A stretch of DNA of 64,000 nucleotides from Nocardioides exalbidus (lineage in GTDB: Bacteria; Actinomycetota; Actinomycetes; Propionibacteriales; Nocardioidaceae), in assembly GCF_900105585.1 (NCBI RefSeq), contig NZ_FNRT01000002.1, forward strand, positions 620,001 through 684,000, given 5' to 3'. Each line of letters begins with the position of its first letter. Position 1 is the stretch's first letter. The notes beneath the pieces were generated by a model that was given only the letters and a program-made list of their open reading frames with translations, was not told the origin of the DNA and searched no databases. Made by a program: the position numbers and the translations under genes. Positions 7,848 through 16,660 of this stretch are shown here, piece by piece.

Positions 7848-8699
7848 TCAGGCGCGGTGTCGACCCACCGGGGCGATCTCGTGGGTGCTCACGAGGGCGG
7901 TGTCGATGAACTCGTCGCACGCGCCACGGACGTCGTGGGGCGTGTGCCCGGGGCCGACCACGACGACACGTACGCCGGCAGCGTGCAGGCGGTGGACCAG
8001 CGGCAGCATCGAGGTCATGTCACCGACGATGACGATCTCGTCGATCGCGGCGTCGCGGGCGATGTCGACGGCGTCGATCGCCATCGCGACCAGCGCTTGC
8101 TCGTCGTCGTCGGCGAACTGGTGGAAGGAGTGCAGGCCCTGCCGACGCATCCGGCCGACCCAGGCCCCGAGGTCCGATCGGCTCCAGTCGGCGTAGGCGC
8201 GGCACACGTTGACCGTGCCGCGCTCGCCGAGGCGGGAGAGCAGTCCGGCAGCGACGTCGTCGTCCACCCGTCGGGCGTCGATGAGCACCGCGATGCGCCG
8301 CGCGTGCTCGGTCTCCTCCGCCGTCGGGCGGTACGGCAGCGGCGGCGTACGGGGGGCGGGTGCCTGGAGCGACGGTGCCGCCGGCGCGGTGGGGGCGTCG
8401 ACGGGTGCCTCGGCCACGACCTCGGTCTCGGCGACGGCGTCGTGCTCGACGTCGGCCTCGAGCGCGGCCTGCGGTGCGTCCACCTCCACCTCGACCTCCA
8501 CCTGTAGGTCGGCCTCGGCCTCGAGCACGGGCTCGACATCCTCGACGGGAGGTGCCACGCGCAGCACGGTGTCACGACGCAGGCGCTCCTGGCGGCCGGC
8601 CGTCATCCAGCGCCGGACGAGCGAGGCGAGCTCGCCGTCGTCGGCGGCCTGGACGCCGGCGGCGTCGCTGTGGAACGTCGCGTCGAGCGACTGCGTCAT
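7848..8699 (-). CDS. NYN-domain (PIN-like) protein
   Basis: About 283 residues. The C-terminal half (from RIAVLIDARRVDDD) is an NYN/LabA-type domain related to PIN nucleases. It has the first strand with Asp (LIDARR), YADWSR, and the strand IVIVGDMTSMLPLVHRLHAAG with the conserved Gly-Asp. The N-terminal half is an acidic region with E/V repeats (VEPVLEAEADLQVEVEVEVD), probably a flexible linker. A GTG at 8708 is possible, but GGGGGAG sits 8 bp before the ATG at 8699, so that start was chosen. NYN proteins are generally RNases or RNA-binding proteins; the target is unknown. The gene interrupts the run of secreted paralogues. Confidence 0.7.
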   Translation of the reverse strand: MTQSLDATFHSDAAGVQAADDGELASLVRRWMTAGRQERLRRDTVLRVAPPVEDVEPVLEAEADLQVEVEVEVDAPQAALEADVEHDAVAETEVVAEAPVDAPTAPAAPSLQAPAPRTPPLPYRPTAEETEHARRIAVLIDARRVDDDVAAGLLSRLGERGTVNVCRAYADWSRSDLGAWVGRMRRQGLHSFHQFADDDEQALVAMAIDAVDIARDAAIDEIVIVGDMTSMLPLVHRLHAAGVRVVVVGPGHTPHDVRGACDEFIDTALVSTHEIAPVGRHRA

Positions 8700-8834
8700 G
8701 GTGCTCACTCCCCCGATCCCGACTCGATGTGGCGGGCGTTACGCCTCTCCCTGCATGACCATGCACCGTTCGTATAGCGGACACGCCGAAAACGGCAGAA
8801 CTGCTCGCCTCGGGCTAGACCACCGGGTCGAGGG

Positions 8835-9716
8835 TCAGCGACGCTTCACCCGGACCGTCCGCGAGCGGTCGGCGCCGCACAGCGGCTCGATCGTTGACCC
8901 GACCGTCGCGTAGTAGCGGCCGGCCCGCCGCGGCGCCTTGGTGGCGTACGCCCCGCTCCCCCGGGTCGTGACGACGAGGACCTTGCGGTCCTTCGACCGA
9001 CCGACACGCCAGATCGTGACCGGCACCCGGCTGCTGCAGCCGGTCGCGACGGAGGCGACCCGGCCGGTCAACCGGTGCGTCTTGCGCCGGTGCTTGATCC
9101 CCACCGTGCGGGGATACGCGCACGCCACCGTGCAGCTCGGCGGCGTGGTGGTCGGCGGTGGGGCGTCGCAGGCGCTCGGGGTGATGACCAGCGTCCAGTC
9201 ACGGAGCCGGACCGGAGCCGAGGAGTAGTTGGTGACAGAGATCGAGTACGCCCCGCCCACCGGCGTTGCGTCGAACGCCGCGAGCGGCAGGAAACCGTCG
9301 ACCTGCGGCGGCTTGTAGCGGCCCCCGGACGACGAGTCCGGAGCCAGGGGCGCAGCAGCCTCGTCGTCGAAGGTCAGGGAGAACGGACCGCCCGCCGGGC
9401 TGGGTGTGTAGGGCCCCATCAGCTGGAGGTTGACACCCCCGTGAGCGATGTGGATCTCCGGGCCGCTGGTGTAGTCGTCGAAGGAGAAGGCGACGTCGAC
9501 GTCGGCGATGGACAGGTCCGTGCGGCCGTCCGGAGGTGCCAGCGTGAACGAGCGTCCCACGGTCTCTCCCGGCTGCACGTCCGTCGCAGCGACCAGGGCG
9601 GGCTGCGCCAGCGTGCAGGGGACCGTGGCGCGCGCCGTCGGCGTCGTACCGGCGCTGGAGAGCGTCGCAGCGGCTGTCACCGCTGCAACCGCGAGCACCG
9701 TCCGTCCCCCGACCAC
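8835..9716 (-). CDS. secreted P-domain protein with 4-Cys C-terminal domain
   Basis: A 293-residue exported protein with a GTG start and a signal peptide over residues 1-30. The middle (about 45-185) resembles the proprotein-convertase P-domain: LSIADVDVAFSFDDY, IHIAHGGVNLQLMGP, FDDEA, and a closing strand LRDWTLVITPSACD. No protease domain is attached. The C-terminal domain (195-293) begins CTVACAYPRTV and ends PLCGADRSRTVRVKRR. It is close to residues 235-333 of the protein at 9745-10746 and more distantly related to that of 6991-7782. P-domains are usually stabilising or substrate-binding modules next to subtilisin-like proteases; alone, this one may be an adhesin-like or matrix protein. 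Confidence 0.72.
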   Translation of the reverse strand: MVGGRTVLAVAAVTAAATLSSAGTTPTARATVPCTLAQPALVAATDVQPGETVGRSFTLAPPDGRTDLSIADVDVAFSFDDYTSGPEIHIAHGGVNLQLMGPYTPSPAGGPFSLTFDDEAAAPLAPDSSSGGRYKPPQVDGFLPLAAFDATPVGGAYSISVTNYSSAPVRLRDWTLVITPSACDAPPPTTTPPSCTVACAYPRTVGIKHRRKTHRLTGRVASVATGCSSRVPVTIWRVGRSKDRKVLVVTTRGSGAYATKAPRRAGRYYATVGSTIEPLCGADRSRTVRVKRR

Positions 9717-9744
9717 GCGGTCAGGTTAGTCCGGACGGCCGACT

Positions 9745-10746
9745 TCAACGATGCTTCACCCGAACCGTTCGTGAACGGTCGGTGCCGCACAGCGGCTCGG
9801 CCGCCGAGCCGACCGTGGCGTAGTAGCGACCCGGCCGCCGCGGTGCCCGGACGACGTAGTGCCCGGTGCGCCCGGTGGTGACGACGAGGACCTTGCGGTC
9901 CGTGCCCGTGCGCTGGCGCCAGATGGTGACCGGCACCTCGCGGCGGCAGCCGACCGCGACGGAGGAGACCGTGCCGGCGAGGCGCTTCTTCTTGGAGCGG
10001 TGGTCGAGGTCGACGGTGCGCGGGTAGGCGCAGGACGCCGAGCACCCCGGAGTGGTCGGGACCCCCGTGACCGGCGGCGGAGACACGACGGGTGCGGTGC
10101 CCGGGGTCGGGTCGCAGACGTTGCCGGTTCCGTCGCCGTCCCAGTCGACCTGGTCGGCGTTGGCGGCGCTCGGGCAGTTGTCGGACGTGTCCTCGACGCC
10201 GTCGCCGTCCGTGTCGCACCTGTCGCTCGTGACCGTGACGAGCATGTTGCTCGTGGCGACGGGGCCGCCGCCGTAGTTGTTGGCCTCCAGGACCCACAGG
10301 CTGCCGGCCCTGAGGCCGTCGAGTCGAGCGAGGGGTTGCTCCGGCTGGTAGCGCCCGCCCGTGGCACCGAGCGGCCACGGGCCGGCCTCGTCGTCGAGGG
10401 TGATGTCGTAGCCGCCGGGCGAGGCAGGTCGGGACATCAGCGTGCTCGTCGGGCCCTGGGAGTGCTGCAGTGTCAGGACGAGAGACGTGTCGGCTGCCTG
10501 GACGTCGAGCCCGAGATGGACGTCGACGTCCGTGACCCGCGCCTGCTCGCTCCAGCCCCCGTTCACCTGCACGCGGAAGACGGCCCGGCCGTAGGGAGCG
10601 ATGGTGCTGCCCGAGGTCGACACCGCGGGGAACGTCTGGGTGCACGGCACCGGGGCGGCGTACGCCGACGGGCTGGTCGCGACGCCGCCGGCGAGGCCGG
10701 CCCCGAGCAGCACCAGCACTGCACTCGCTCGCGTCGACGTCCCCAT
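9745..10746 (-). CDS. secreted P-domain and thrombospondin type-3 protein
   Basis: A 333-residue exported protein combining parts of its two neighbours. Residues 1-30 form a signal peptide (MGTSTRASAVLVLLGAGLAG...). A P-domain-like beta region spans about 45-180 (VTDVDVHLGL, LVLTLQHSQGP, LDDEAGPWPLGATGG). Calcium-binding Asp repeats follow at about 182-220 (DTDGDGVEDTSDNCP, DWDGDGTGNVCDP). Residues 235-333 are the shared 4-Cys domain (CSASCAYPRTV...GRYYATVGS...PLCGTDRSRTVRV). It is adjacent to and co-directional with 8835-9716 (28 bp apart), which suggests a duplication and a common transcript. Function unknown. Confidence 0.75.
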   Translation of the reverse strand: MGTSTRASAVLVLLGAGLAGGVATSPSAYAAPVPCTQTFPAVSTSGSTIAPYGRAVFRVQVNGGWSEQARVTDVDVHLGLDVQAADTSLVLTLQHSQGPTSTLMSRPASPGGYDITLDDEAGPWPLGATGGRYQPEQPLARLDGLRAGSLWVLEANNYGGGPVATSNMLVTVTSDRCDTDGDGVEDTSDNCPSAANADQVDWDGDGTGNVCDPTPGTAPVVSPPPVTGVPTTPGCSASCAYPRTVDLDHRSKKKRLAGTVSSVAVGCRREVPVTIWRQRTGTDRKVLVVTTGRTGHYVVRAPRRPGRYYATVGSAAEPLCGTDRSRTVRVKHR

Positions 10747-10788
10747 GACAGCCCGACTACCCCGGGCGCGCCGGGTGGAAACGTCAGC

Positions 10789-11565
10789 TCACTTGGGTGG
10801 CATCCGGATACCGCCGTCGACGCGGATGGTCTCGCCGTTCATGTAGGAGTTGGTGAGGCACTCCACGACCATGCTGGCGAGCTCCGCGGCGTGGCCGAGG
10901 CGCTTGGGGAAGAGCACGTTGGCGCCGAGGTTGGCCTTGAACTCGTCGGGGTTGGGGAACGCGTCGTAGATCGGGGTGTCGATCAGGCCGGGTGCGACCG
11001 TGTTGAGCCGGATGCCGGCGGCGGACAGGTCGCGTGCGACCGGGAGGGTCATGCCGACGACGCCGCCCTTGGAGGCGGAGTAGGACGCCTGCCCGATCTG
11101 GCCGTCGAACGCGGCGACCGAGGCGAGGTTGACGATCGCGCCGCGCTGGCCGTCGGCGTCGGGCTCGTTGCGGCTCATCACGGTGGCGGCCTGGCGGGTC
11201 ATGTCGAAGGTGCCGATCAGGTTGATCTCGACGACCTTGCGGAAGGCGTCGAGGTCGTGGGCCTGCTCGAGCAGACCGTCGCGGCCGATGGTGCGCTGCG
11301 CCCAGCCGATGCCGGCGGAGTTCACGCAGGCACGCAGGGGCGCGATCTCGGCGGCCGCCTCGACGGCCGCGGTGACCTGGTCGGTCCTCGTAACATCGAC
11401 GGACGCGAAGACGCCGCCGATCTCGGAGGCCAGGGCCTCGCCCTTCTCGGCGTTGAGGTCGGCGACCACGACGACGGCGCCCTTCGTGGCGAGGGCGCGC
11501 GCGACGGCGGCACCGATGCCGCTCGCGCCGCCGGTGACGATGGCGGTCGATCCGGTGATGTCCAT
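10789..11565 (-). CDS. short-chain dehydrogenase/reductase (3-hydroxyacyl-CoA dehydrogenase type)
   Basis: A classical SDR of 258 residues. The NAD(P)-binding motif is TGGASGIG (11-18), followed by VVVADLN with an acidic residue at the end of the second strand, which suggests NAD. The catalytic Ser is in the NLASV region and YSASK carries the Tyr and Lys. The C-terminal IRVDGGIRMPP is typical. Overall it resembles type-2 3-hydroxyacyl-CoA dehydrogenases (the HSD17B10 group), which act in fatty or branched-chain acyl-CoA oxidation. It lies between the secreted paralogues and dapF without an obvious partner, so the substrate is uncertain. Confidence 0.85.
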   Translation of the reverse strand: MDITGSTAIVTGGASGIGAAVARALATKGAVVVVADLNAEKGEALASEIGGVFASVDVTRTDQVTAAVEAAAEIAPLRACVNSAGIGWAQRTIGRDGLLEQAHDLDAFRKVVEINLIGTFDMTRQAATVMSRNEPDADGQRGAIVNLASVAAFDGQIGQASYSASKGGVVGMTLPVARDLSAAGIRLNTVAPGLIDTPIYDAFPNPDEFKANLGANVLFPKRLGHAAELASMVVECLTNSYMNGETIRVDGGIRMPPK

Positions 11566-11610
11566 GTCCCGGATCCTAGGACGTCCGATCTCCGGCTCCG
11601 GCGCTCGCCC

Positions 11611-12396
11611 TCAGAGGTCGGTCTCGCCCTCGGCCACGAGCACCGCGGGACCGGTCATCAGGACCCGGTCGTCCTCGGTCCAGGTGACGTGGAGGGTGCC
11701 ACCGGGCACGTCGACGCGGTACGCCGTCCCGCGCGGCGCGCCGTCGGCGAGGGCAGTCGCGACCGCGACGGCGCAGGCGCCGGTGCCGCAGGAGCGGGTC
11801 TCGCCGGCTCCGCGCTCGTGCACGCGCATGGCGACGTGGTGCTCGCCGCGCCGGACGACGAACTCGACGTTGACCCCGTGGGGGTAGACCTCGGGGTCGT
11901 GCTCGGGCGCCTCGAGGAGGTGGCCGGCGTCGGCGAGGTCGTCGACGAACGCGACGGCGTGCGGGTTGCCCATCGACACGTGCTGCGCGGCCCAGCTCCG
12001 GCCGTCGACCGACACCTTCGTCTCGCCCAGCACCTCCGGCGTACCCATGTCCGCGGTGAGCTCGTCGCCGGCACGGTCGAGGACCTTCACGCCGTCGCGG
12101 GTGCCGATGCGCATCGGGAACGGCTCGCCCTGGTGGTCGTGGAGGTAGCGCGCGAAGACCCGGACACCGTTGCCGCACATCTCGCTGACCGAGCCGTCGG
12201 AGTTGCGGTAGTCCATGAACCAGCCGCCGTCCTGGCGCACCGCACGCAGCACCCCGTCGGCGCCGAGGCCGGCCCGGCGGTCGCACAGCGCGCGCACCCG
12301 CTCCACCGACAGGTCGCCGTGGACCGTGCCGTCGGGGTCGGGCAGGACCACGAAGTCGTTCTCGGTGCCGTGGCCCTTGAGGAAGGGATAGCTCAC
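11611..12396 (-). CDS. dapF: diaminopimelate epimerase
   Basis: Converts LL- to meso-diaminopimelate for lysine and peptidoglycan synthesis. The 261-residue protein has both catalytic cysteines: C74 in SEMCGNGVRVFARY and C203 in ETRSCGTGACAV. The N-terminal strand SYPFLKGHGTENDFVV matches the family start. The frame is open far upstream, but the GTG at 12396 has a GGAG just before it and begins the conserved N-terminus. The expected partner miaA is about 2.5 kb upstream on the same strand, separated by ggt and a DHFR-like gene. Confidence 0.95.
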   Translation of the reverse strand: MSYPFLKGHGTENDFVVLPDPDGTVHGDLSVERVRALCDRRAGLGADGVLRAVRQDGGWFMDYRNSDGSVSEMCGNGVRVFARYLHDHQGEPFPMRIGTRDGVKVLDRAGDELTADMGTPEVLGETKVSVDGRSWAAQHVSMGNPHAVAFVDDLADAGHLLEAPEHDPEVYPHGVNVEFVVRRGEHHVAMRVHERGAGETRSCGTGACAVAVATALADGAPRGTAYRVDVPGGTLHVTWTEDDRVLMTGPAVLVAEGETDL

Positions 12397-12425
12397 GCCC
12401 TCCAGTGTGGCAGGCGCTCGGACGG

Positions 12426-14279
12426 CTACTTCTTGTCGACCACCGCGGCGGATCCCGTGCCGCGTCGGGTCGGCTCGGCGACCGCGGTCAGCAACGACTT
12501 CGGCCCGAACTCGATCGCCGTCGCCGCACCGATCTCCGCGGCGCTGGTGAAGGCGTCGCCGGCCGGTGCGAGGGTGTGGCCGAGGGCGGTGAGCGCGGCA
12601 CCGTAGGCGTCGATGAAGGCCGGCTCGGCCGTCACGCTCGCGGTGTTGCGCTGGCTGGCGCGCGGCGCGGCGATCGCCTCCTCGATCGTCATGCCGAGGT
12701 CGATCCGGTTGACGATCATCTGCAGGACGGTCGTGATGATCGTCGAGCCGCCGGGCGACCCCAGCGCGAGGAACGGCTTGCCGTCCTTGAGGATGATCGT
12801 CGGCGACATGGAGCTGCGCGGGCGCTTGCCCGGCTGGATCCGGTTCGGGTCGGCGGCGTCGTAGACCGTCGAGAAGTCTGTGAGCTCGTTGTTGAGCAGG
12901 AAGCCGTGGCCGGGGACGGTGATGCCCGAGCCGCCGGTCTGCTCGATCGTGAGGGTGTACTCCACGACGTTGCCCCACTTGTCGGCGACGGTGAGGTTGG
13001 TCGTCGAGATGTTCTCGGTGTCCTCCTCGACCTCGCCCTGCCTGGCCGCGGGGCCGCAGATGCCGTCGTAGGACGTCACGTCGCCGGCCGCGACCGGCTT
13101 GACCGCCGCCCTGGTCTGGTCGAGCGAGCACGCCCGCTCGGCGGCGTACTTCTTGTCGAGGAGCCGCTTCACCGGGACGTCGACGTAGGCGGGGTCGCCG
13201 ACGTACTTCCCGCGGTCGGCGAAGGCGAGCGCGCTGGCCTCGAGGTAGTGGTGCAGCGCGGCCTCGGGCGTCATCGCGGCGAGGTTGTAGCGCTCGAGGA
13301 TGTTGAGCGCCTCGCCGATGGTCGTGCCGCCGGACGACGACGGCGCCATGCCGTAGACGTCGTGGCCGCGGTAGGTCGACCTCGTGGCCTTCTGCGAGCG
13401 GACCTTATAGTCGCGAAGGTCGCGCGCCGTGAGGTACCCCTTCGGCACCGGCAGCTTCGTCTTCTTCGTCGTCCGCGGCTTGCGGACCACGTCGGACATC
13501 AGCCGGGCGAGCGGGCCGCGGTAGAACGCGGAGATGCCCTTGTCGGCGATCAGGTCGTAGGTGTCGGCGAGCTCGGGGTTGCGGAAGATCGAGCCGACCT
13601 TCGGGGCGTCGCCCTTGGGGAGGAACAGCTTCTTGGTGTCGGGGAACGCCGTGAAGCGCACGAGGTTGTCGAGCGTCTGCTGGCGGAAGGTCGGGTCGAC
13701 CTTGAAGCCGCGACGGGCGACCTTCGTGGCCGGGGCGAGCGCGTCGCCGAGCGACAGCGTGCCCCAGTTGGCCAGGGCCTTGTCCCAGGTCGCCAGGGTG
13801 CCGGGGGTGCCGACGCTGACGCCGCTGGTCACCAGGTCGGGGGTGAAGGTGTACGGCGCCCCGGTGGCGGGGTCGATGAACGCGTCCTGCGGCATCTTGT
13901 TCGGCGCGGTCTCGCGGCCGTCGATCGTGCGGACCTTGCCGGACCTGGCGTTGTAGTAGACGAAGTAGCCGCCGCCGCCGATGCCAGCGCTGTAGGGCTC
14001 GGTGACGCCGAGGGTCGCGGCCGCGGCGACCGCGGCGTCGACCGCGTTGCCGCCGGCCTTGAGCACCCGGAGACCTGCCGCTGTCGCCTCGGGGTCGACG
14101 GTCGTGACGGCGCCGCCCTTGCCGATGGCGGTCGGCTTCTTGGCGGTGGGCCGGGCCACGGTGTCACCGGCCCGGTCGGACGGACCGGCGCCGGGTGCCG
14201 CCGAGGTGGGGGTGGCGACGACGAGGCCGGCGAGGACGCCGGTGACGGCGAGTGCGGCGATGGGCGTGCGGAGCTGCAT
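12426..14279 (-). CDS. ggt: secreted gamma-glutamyltransferase
   Basis: An exported Ntn-hydrolase of 617 residues that cleaves gamma-glutamyl bonds of glutathione and related compounds. Residues 1-28 form a signal peptide (MQLRTPIAALAVTGVLAG...). The autoprocessing site is TTN at 426-428, where Thr426 would become the N-terminal nucleophile of the small subunit; VADKWGNVVEYT follows. Other family motifs include GGGGYFVYYN (101-110) and the PSSSGG segment (313-318). The ATG at 14279, preceded by GGGAGGGAAGAAC, begins the signal peptide. The gene lies 29 bp upstream of dapF and may share its transcript. Confidence 0.93.
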   Translation of the reverse strand: MQLRTPIAALAVTGVLAGLVVATPTSAAPGAGPSDRAGDTVARPTAKKPTAIGKGGAVTTVDPEATAAGLRVLKAGGNAVDAAVAAAATLGVTEPYSAGIGGGGYFVYYNARSGKVRTIDGRETAPNKMPQDAFIDPATGAPYTFTPDLVTSGVSVGTPGTLATWDKALANWGTLSLGDALAPATKVARRGFKVDPTFRQQTLDNLVRFTAFPDTKKLFLPKGDAPKVGSIFRNPELADTYDLIADKGISAFYRGPLARLMSDVVRKPRTTKKTKLPVPKGYLTARDLRDYKVRSQKATRSTYRGHDVYGMAPSSSGGTTIGEALNILERYNLAAMTPEAALHHYLEASALAFADRGKYVGDPAYVDVPVKRLLDKKYAAERACSLDQTRAAVKPVAAGDVTSYDGICGPAARQGEVEEDTENISTTNLTVADKWGNVVEYTLTIEQTGGSGITVPGHGFLLNNELTDFSTVYDAADPNRIQPGKRPRSSMSPTIILKDGKPFLALGSPGGSTIITTVLQMIVNRIDLGMTIEEAIAAPRASQRNTASVTAEPAFIDAYGAALTALGHTLAPAGDAFTSAAEIGAATAIEFGPKSLLTAVAEPTRRGTGSAAVVDKK

Positions 14280-14356
14280 GTTCTTCCCTCCCGAGGGTGC
14301 GATCCGTCCACCCTGCCGTCCGGAGGCCGCGCTGTCCACGACCGTCGGGAGGTGTC

Positions 14357-14878
14357 TCAACCCGCGACGGTGTAGCGGCCGCACATGAAGTCGCGGTTGC
14401 GGGCGACCTCCTCGAGCCGCAGGTCGACTGCCCGCGGGAGCACCGGTGCGCCCGCCCCGAGGGTGCAGGGGGCGTACTGGATCCAGACCTCGTCGAGGAG
14501 TCCGAGGTCGACGAGCTGGCCGACCAGCTCGCCGCCGCCCACCAGCCACACGTCCTTGTCCCCCGCGACCTCGACGGCCTGCGCGTGGACCTCGGCGATC
14601 GGCGCCTGCGTGAACGTCGTACCGGCCAGGGGGGCGAAGTCGCGGTGGGTCATCACGAAGTTGGGCAGCGTGCCCCACGGCTGGTCGCTGTCGTCGTGGT
14701 CGAGGACCCACTGGCAGGTCGTCGCGCCCATGATGCTCGCGCCGATGCGCTCGCGGAACGCGGTGTAGTGCATCGGTCCCGCCTCGTCGATGTCGCGCGA
14801 GAGCAGCCAGTCGAGGGAGTGGTCGGTGGTCGCGATGAAGCCGTCGAGGGAGCTTGCGGTGTAGTAGATCGTCGCCAT
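14357..14878 (-). CDS. dihydrofolate reductase-family protein (RibD C-terminal fold)
   Basis: 173 residues with the RibD-C/DHFR-like fold: MATIYYTASSLDGFIATTDH at the start, GASIMGATTCQWVL, and the strand DVWLVGGGELVGQLVDLGL with the conserved Gly-Gly-Gly. This places it in the YyaP/YwjB-like group of NADPH-dependent reductases, most of which have no known substrate. It lies 18 bp downstream of miaA, with ggt following 77 bp later, all on the minus strand. It is unlikely to be the essential FolA because key folate-binding residues are not evident. Confidence 0.85.
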   Translation of the reverse strand: MATIYYTASSLDGFIATTDHSLDWLLSRDIDEAGPMHYTAFRERIGASIMGATTCQWVLDHDDSDQPWGTLPNFVMTHRDFAPLAGTTFTQAPIAEVHAQAVEVAGDKDVWLVGGGELVGQLVDLGLLDEVWIQYAPCTLGAGAPVLPRAVDLRLEEVARNRDFMCGRYTVAG

Positions 14879-14896
14879 GGCGCAAGCGTGGCACCG

Positions 14897-15832
14897 TCAG
14901 GCCGTCGGCGCTGCCGCCCGGACCGCCTCGGCGGCCCTGTCGGCGCGGTCGGGGTCGTCGTGGGCCACCCAGACGATGCGGGGGTCCTTGCGGAACCAGG
15001 CGTCCTGGCGGCGCGCGAAGCGACGGGTGGCGGCCTTGGTCTGCTCGACCGCCTCGGCGAGGGAACGGTCGCCGGCGAGGAATCCGACGACCTCGCGGTA
15101 GCCGATCGCGCGGTTCGCGGTGCGACCGTCCTGGAGCCCCCTCGCCAGCAGCGCCTCCACCTCCTCGACCAGCCCGTCGGCGAACATCTCCTCGACCCGC
15201 TGCTCGATCCGTGCGTCGAGGGTCGGCCGGTCGATGTCGACGCCGACCTGGACGGTCAGCGGGTCGGCGTACTCGAGCCTCGGGAGGCTCGCGCTGTAGG
15301 GCCGGCCGGTGAGCGCGACGACCTCCAGGGCGCGTACGACGCGGCGCCCGTTGTCGGGCAGGATCGCGGCGGCCGCCTCGGGGTCGACGCCCGCCAACCG
15401 CTCGTGGAGGGCGTGGCTGCCGATCCGCTCGAGCTCGGCCTCGAGCTCACGGCGCAGCGACTCGTCGGTGCCGGGGAACTCGAAGCGGTCGACGATGGCG
15501 CGGGTGTAGAGCGCCGAGCCACCGACCAGGACCGGCACGCGGTCGCGCTCGCGGATGTCGGCGATCGCGTCGCGGGCGAGGCCCTGGAACTCCGCGACCG
15601 TGGACGGCTCGGTGACCTCCCTCAGGTCGAGCAGGTGGTGCGGGACGCCGCGCCGCTCGGCCTCCGGGAGCTTGGCCGTGCCGATGTCCATGCCCCGGTA
15701 GACCTGCATCGCGTCGGTGTTGACCACCTCGCCGCCGAGGCGCTCGGCGAGGTCGAGGGACAGGCCCGTCTTGCCCGACGCCGTGGCCCCGACGAGGGCG
15801 ACGATGGGCTGGGGCATGGGCACATTGTCCAT
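14897..15832 (-). CDS. miaA: tRNA dimethylallyltransferase
   Basis: Transfers a dimethylallyl group to A37 of tRNAs that read UNN codons, the substrate step for MiaB (30673-32211). The 311-residue protein has the P-loop GATASGKT (15-22), VVNTDAMQVYRGMDIGTAKL, and VPVLVGGSALYTRAIVD. The C-terminal WFRKDPRIVWV is also typical. The ATG at 15832 has AAGGG upstream; ATG at 15817 (MPQPIV) is an alternative that fits many homologues. It is divergent from the small antitoxin-like gene at 15906. Confidence 0.95.
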   Translation of the reverse strand: MDNVPMPQPIVALVGATASGKTGLSLDLAERLGGEVVNTDAMQVYRGMDIGTAKLPEAERRGVPHHLLDLREVTEPSTVAEFQGLARDAIADIRERDRVPVLVGGSALYTRAIVDRFEFPGTDESLRRELEAELERIGSHALHERLAGVDPEAAAAILPDNGRRVVRALEVVALTGRPYSASLPRLEYADPLTVQVGVDIDRPTLDARIEQRVEEMFADGLVEEVEALLARGLQDGRTANRAIGYREVVGFLAGDRSLAEAVEQTKAATRRFARRQDAWFRKDPRIVWVAHDDPDRADRAAEAVRAAAPTA

Positions 15833-15905
15833 GTCTGGCTACCCTTTTGGACGTCGGAGTCACCGTCCCGTGGGGGCGGACCGGCATCCCTCGAGGAGGC
15901 AGCAC

Positions 15906-16127
15906 ATGTCGTTCCTGGACAAGGCCAAGGACAAGCTCACCAAGGCGGTCGACGACCACGGCGACAAGATCGCCGACGGCATCGACAAGGCCGGCGCGTT
16001 CGCCAACGAGAAGACCGGCGGCAAGCACGCCGACAAGATCGACCAGGCCACCGGCAAGGCGCGCGACGCGCTCGACAAGCTGGACGGCAAGGACGACGAC
16101 ATCCCGCCGGCGACGCCGGCTCCCTGA
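15906..16127 (+). CDS. small Rv0909/MT0933-like antitoxin-family protein
   Basis: A 73-residue hydrophilic helical protein: MSFLDKAKDKLTKAVDDHGD, then ADGIDKAGAFANEKTGGKHA and a tail KLDGKDDDIPP. The DHGDKI...GIDKAG...KTGGKHADKID pattern matches the MT0933-like family, annotated as an antitoxin in mycobacteria. A strong GAGGAGG site precedes the ATG. The next gene encodes a NUDIX hydrolase, not a recognisable toxin, so a toxin-antitoxin role here is unproven. A cytoplasmic stress-type protein is equally possible. Confidence 0.75.
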   Translation: MSFLDKAKDKLTKAVDDHGDKIADGIDKAGAFANEKTGGKHADKIDQATGKARDALDKLDGKDDDIPPATPAP

Positions 16128-16145
16128 GTCCCTAGGGTCGGCCGG

Positions 16146-16613
16146 GTGAGCTTCTCCCTCGTCCCGGCCTCCTACGTCTACCTCCTCCGGGGCTCGGGCC
16201 CCGACACCGAGGTCCTGCTCCAGCTGCGCCAGGGCACGCCCTACATGTCCGGTCACTGGGCAGCGGCGGCTGCCGGACACGTCGAGCGCGGCGAGACGGC
16301 CTGGGACGCCGCGCGCCGCGAGGCGCTGGAGGAGCTCGGCGTGGGCGACGTCGCCCTCGAGTTCGCCTTCACCATGCAGCGCACCGCGCACGCGGACGCG
16401 ATCGACGAGCGCGTCGACTGGTTCTTCACCGCCCGCTCGTGGAGCGGCGAGCCGCGGATCATGGAGCCGGAGAAGTGCGCGGCGATCGAGTGGTTCCCGC
16501 TCGCCTCGCTCCCGGAGCCGACGGTGCCGCACGAGGCGTACGCCCTCTCACAGCTCGGGTCGGGAGCGGCGTACCTCACCTTCGGCTGGTCCTCCCCGTC
16601 TGACCCCGTCTGA
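16146..16613 (+). CDS. NUDIX hydrolase
   Basis: 155 residues, GTG start. The Nudix box is complete: GHVERGETAWDAARREALEE then LGV, matching GX5EX7REUXEEXGU, so it should hydrolyse a nucleoside-diphosphate-linked substrate with Mg2+. The N-terminal PASYVYLLRGSGPDTEVLLQ and later WFPLASLPEPTVPHE resemble MutT-like proteins of actinobacteria. It starts 18 bp after the small antitoxin-like gene and is probably co-transcribed. The substrate cannot be told from sequence. Confidence 0.9.
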   Translation: MSFSLVPASYVYLLRGSGPDTEVLLQLRQGTPYMSGHWAAAAAGHVERGETAWDAARREALEELGVGDVALEFAFTMQRTAHADAIDERVDWFFTARSWSGEPRIMEPEKCAAIEWFPLASLPEPTVPHEAYALSQLGSGAAYLTFGWSSPSDPV

Positions 16614-16660
16614 CCCGCTCGGGGGTGGTCAGGCTTGACCGGGCGCGGCAGGATCGCGGG

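Noticed and set aside
9859..12606. Long open frame (915 codons) on the plus strand
   Set aside because: It runs antisense through the P-domain protein, SDR and dapF genes and shows no family motif.
12397..13131. N-terminal extension of dapF
   Set aside because: The upstream open frame is a shifted reading of ggt; the GTG at 12396 starts the conserved DapF sequence with its own ribosome site.
15906..16613. Toxin-antitoxin pair (MT0933-like antitoxin and NUDIX protein)
   Set aside because: NUDIX proteins are not known partners of this family and the Nudix box is complete, so an ordinary hydrolase is more likely.
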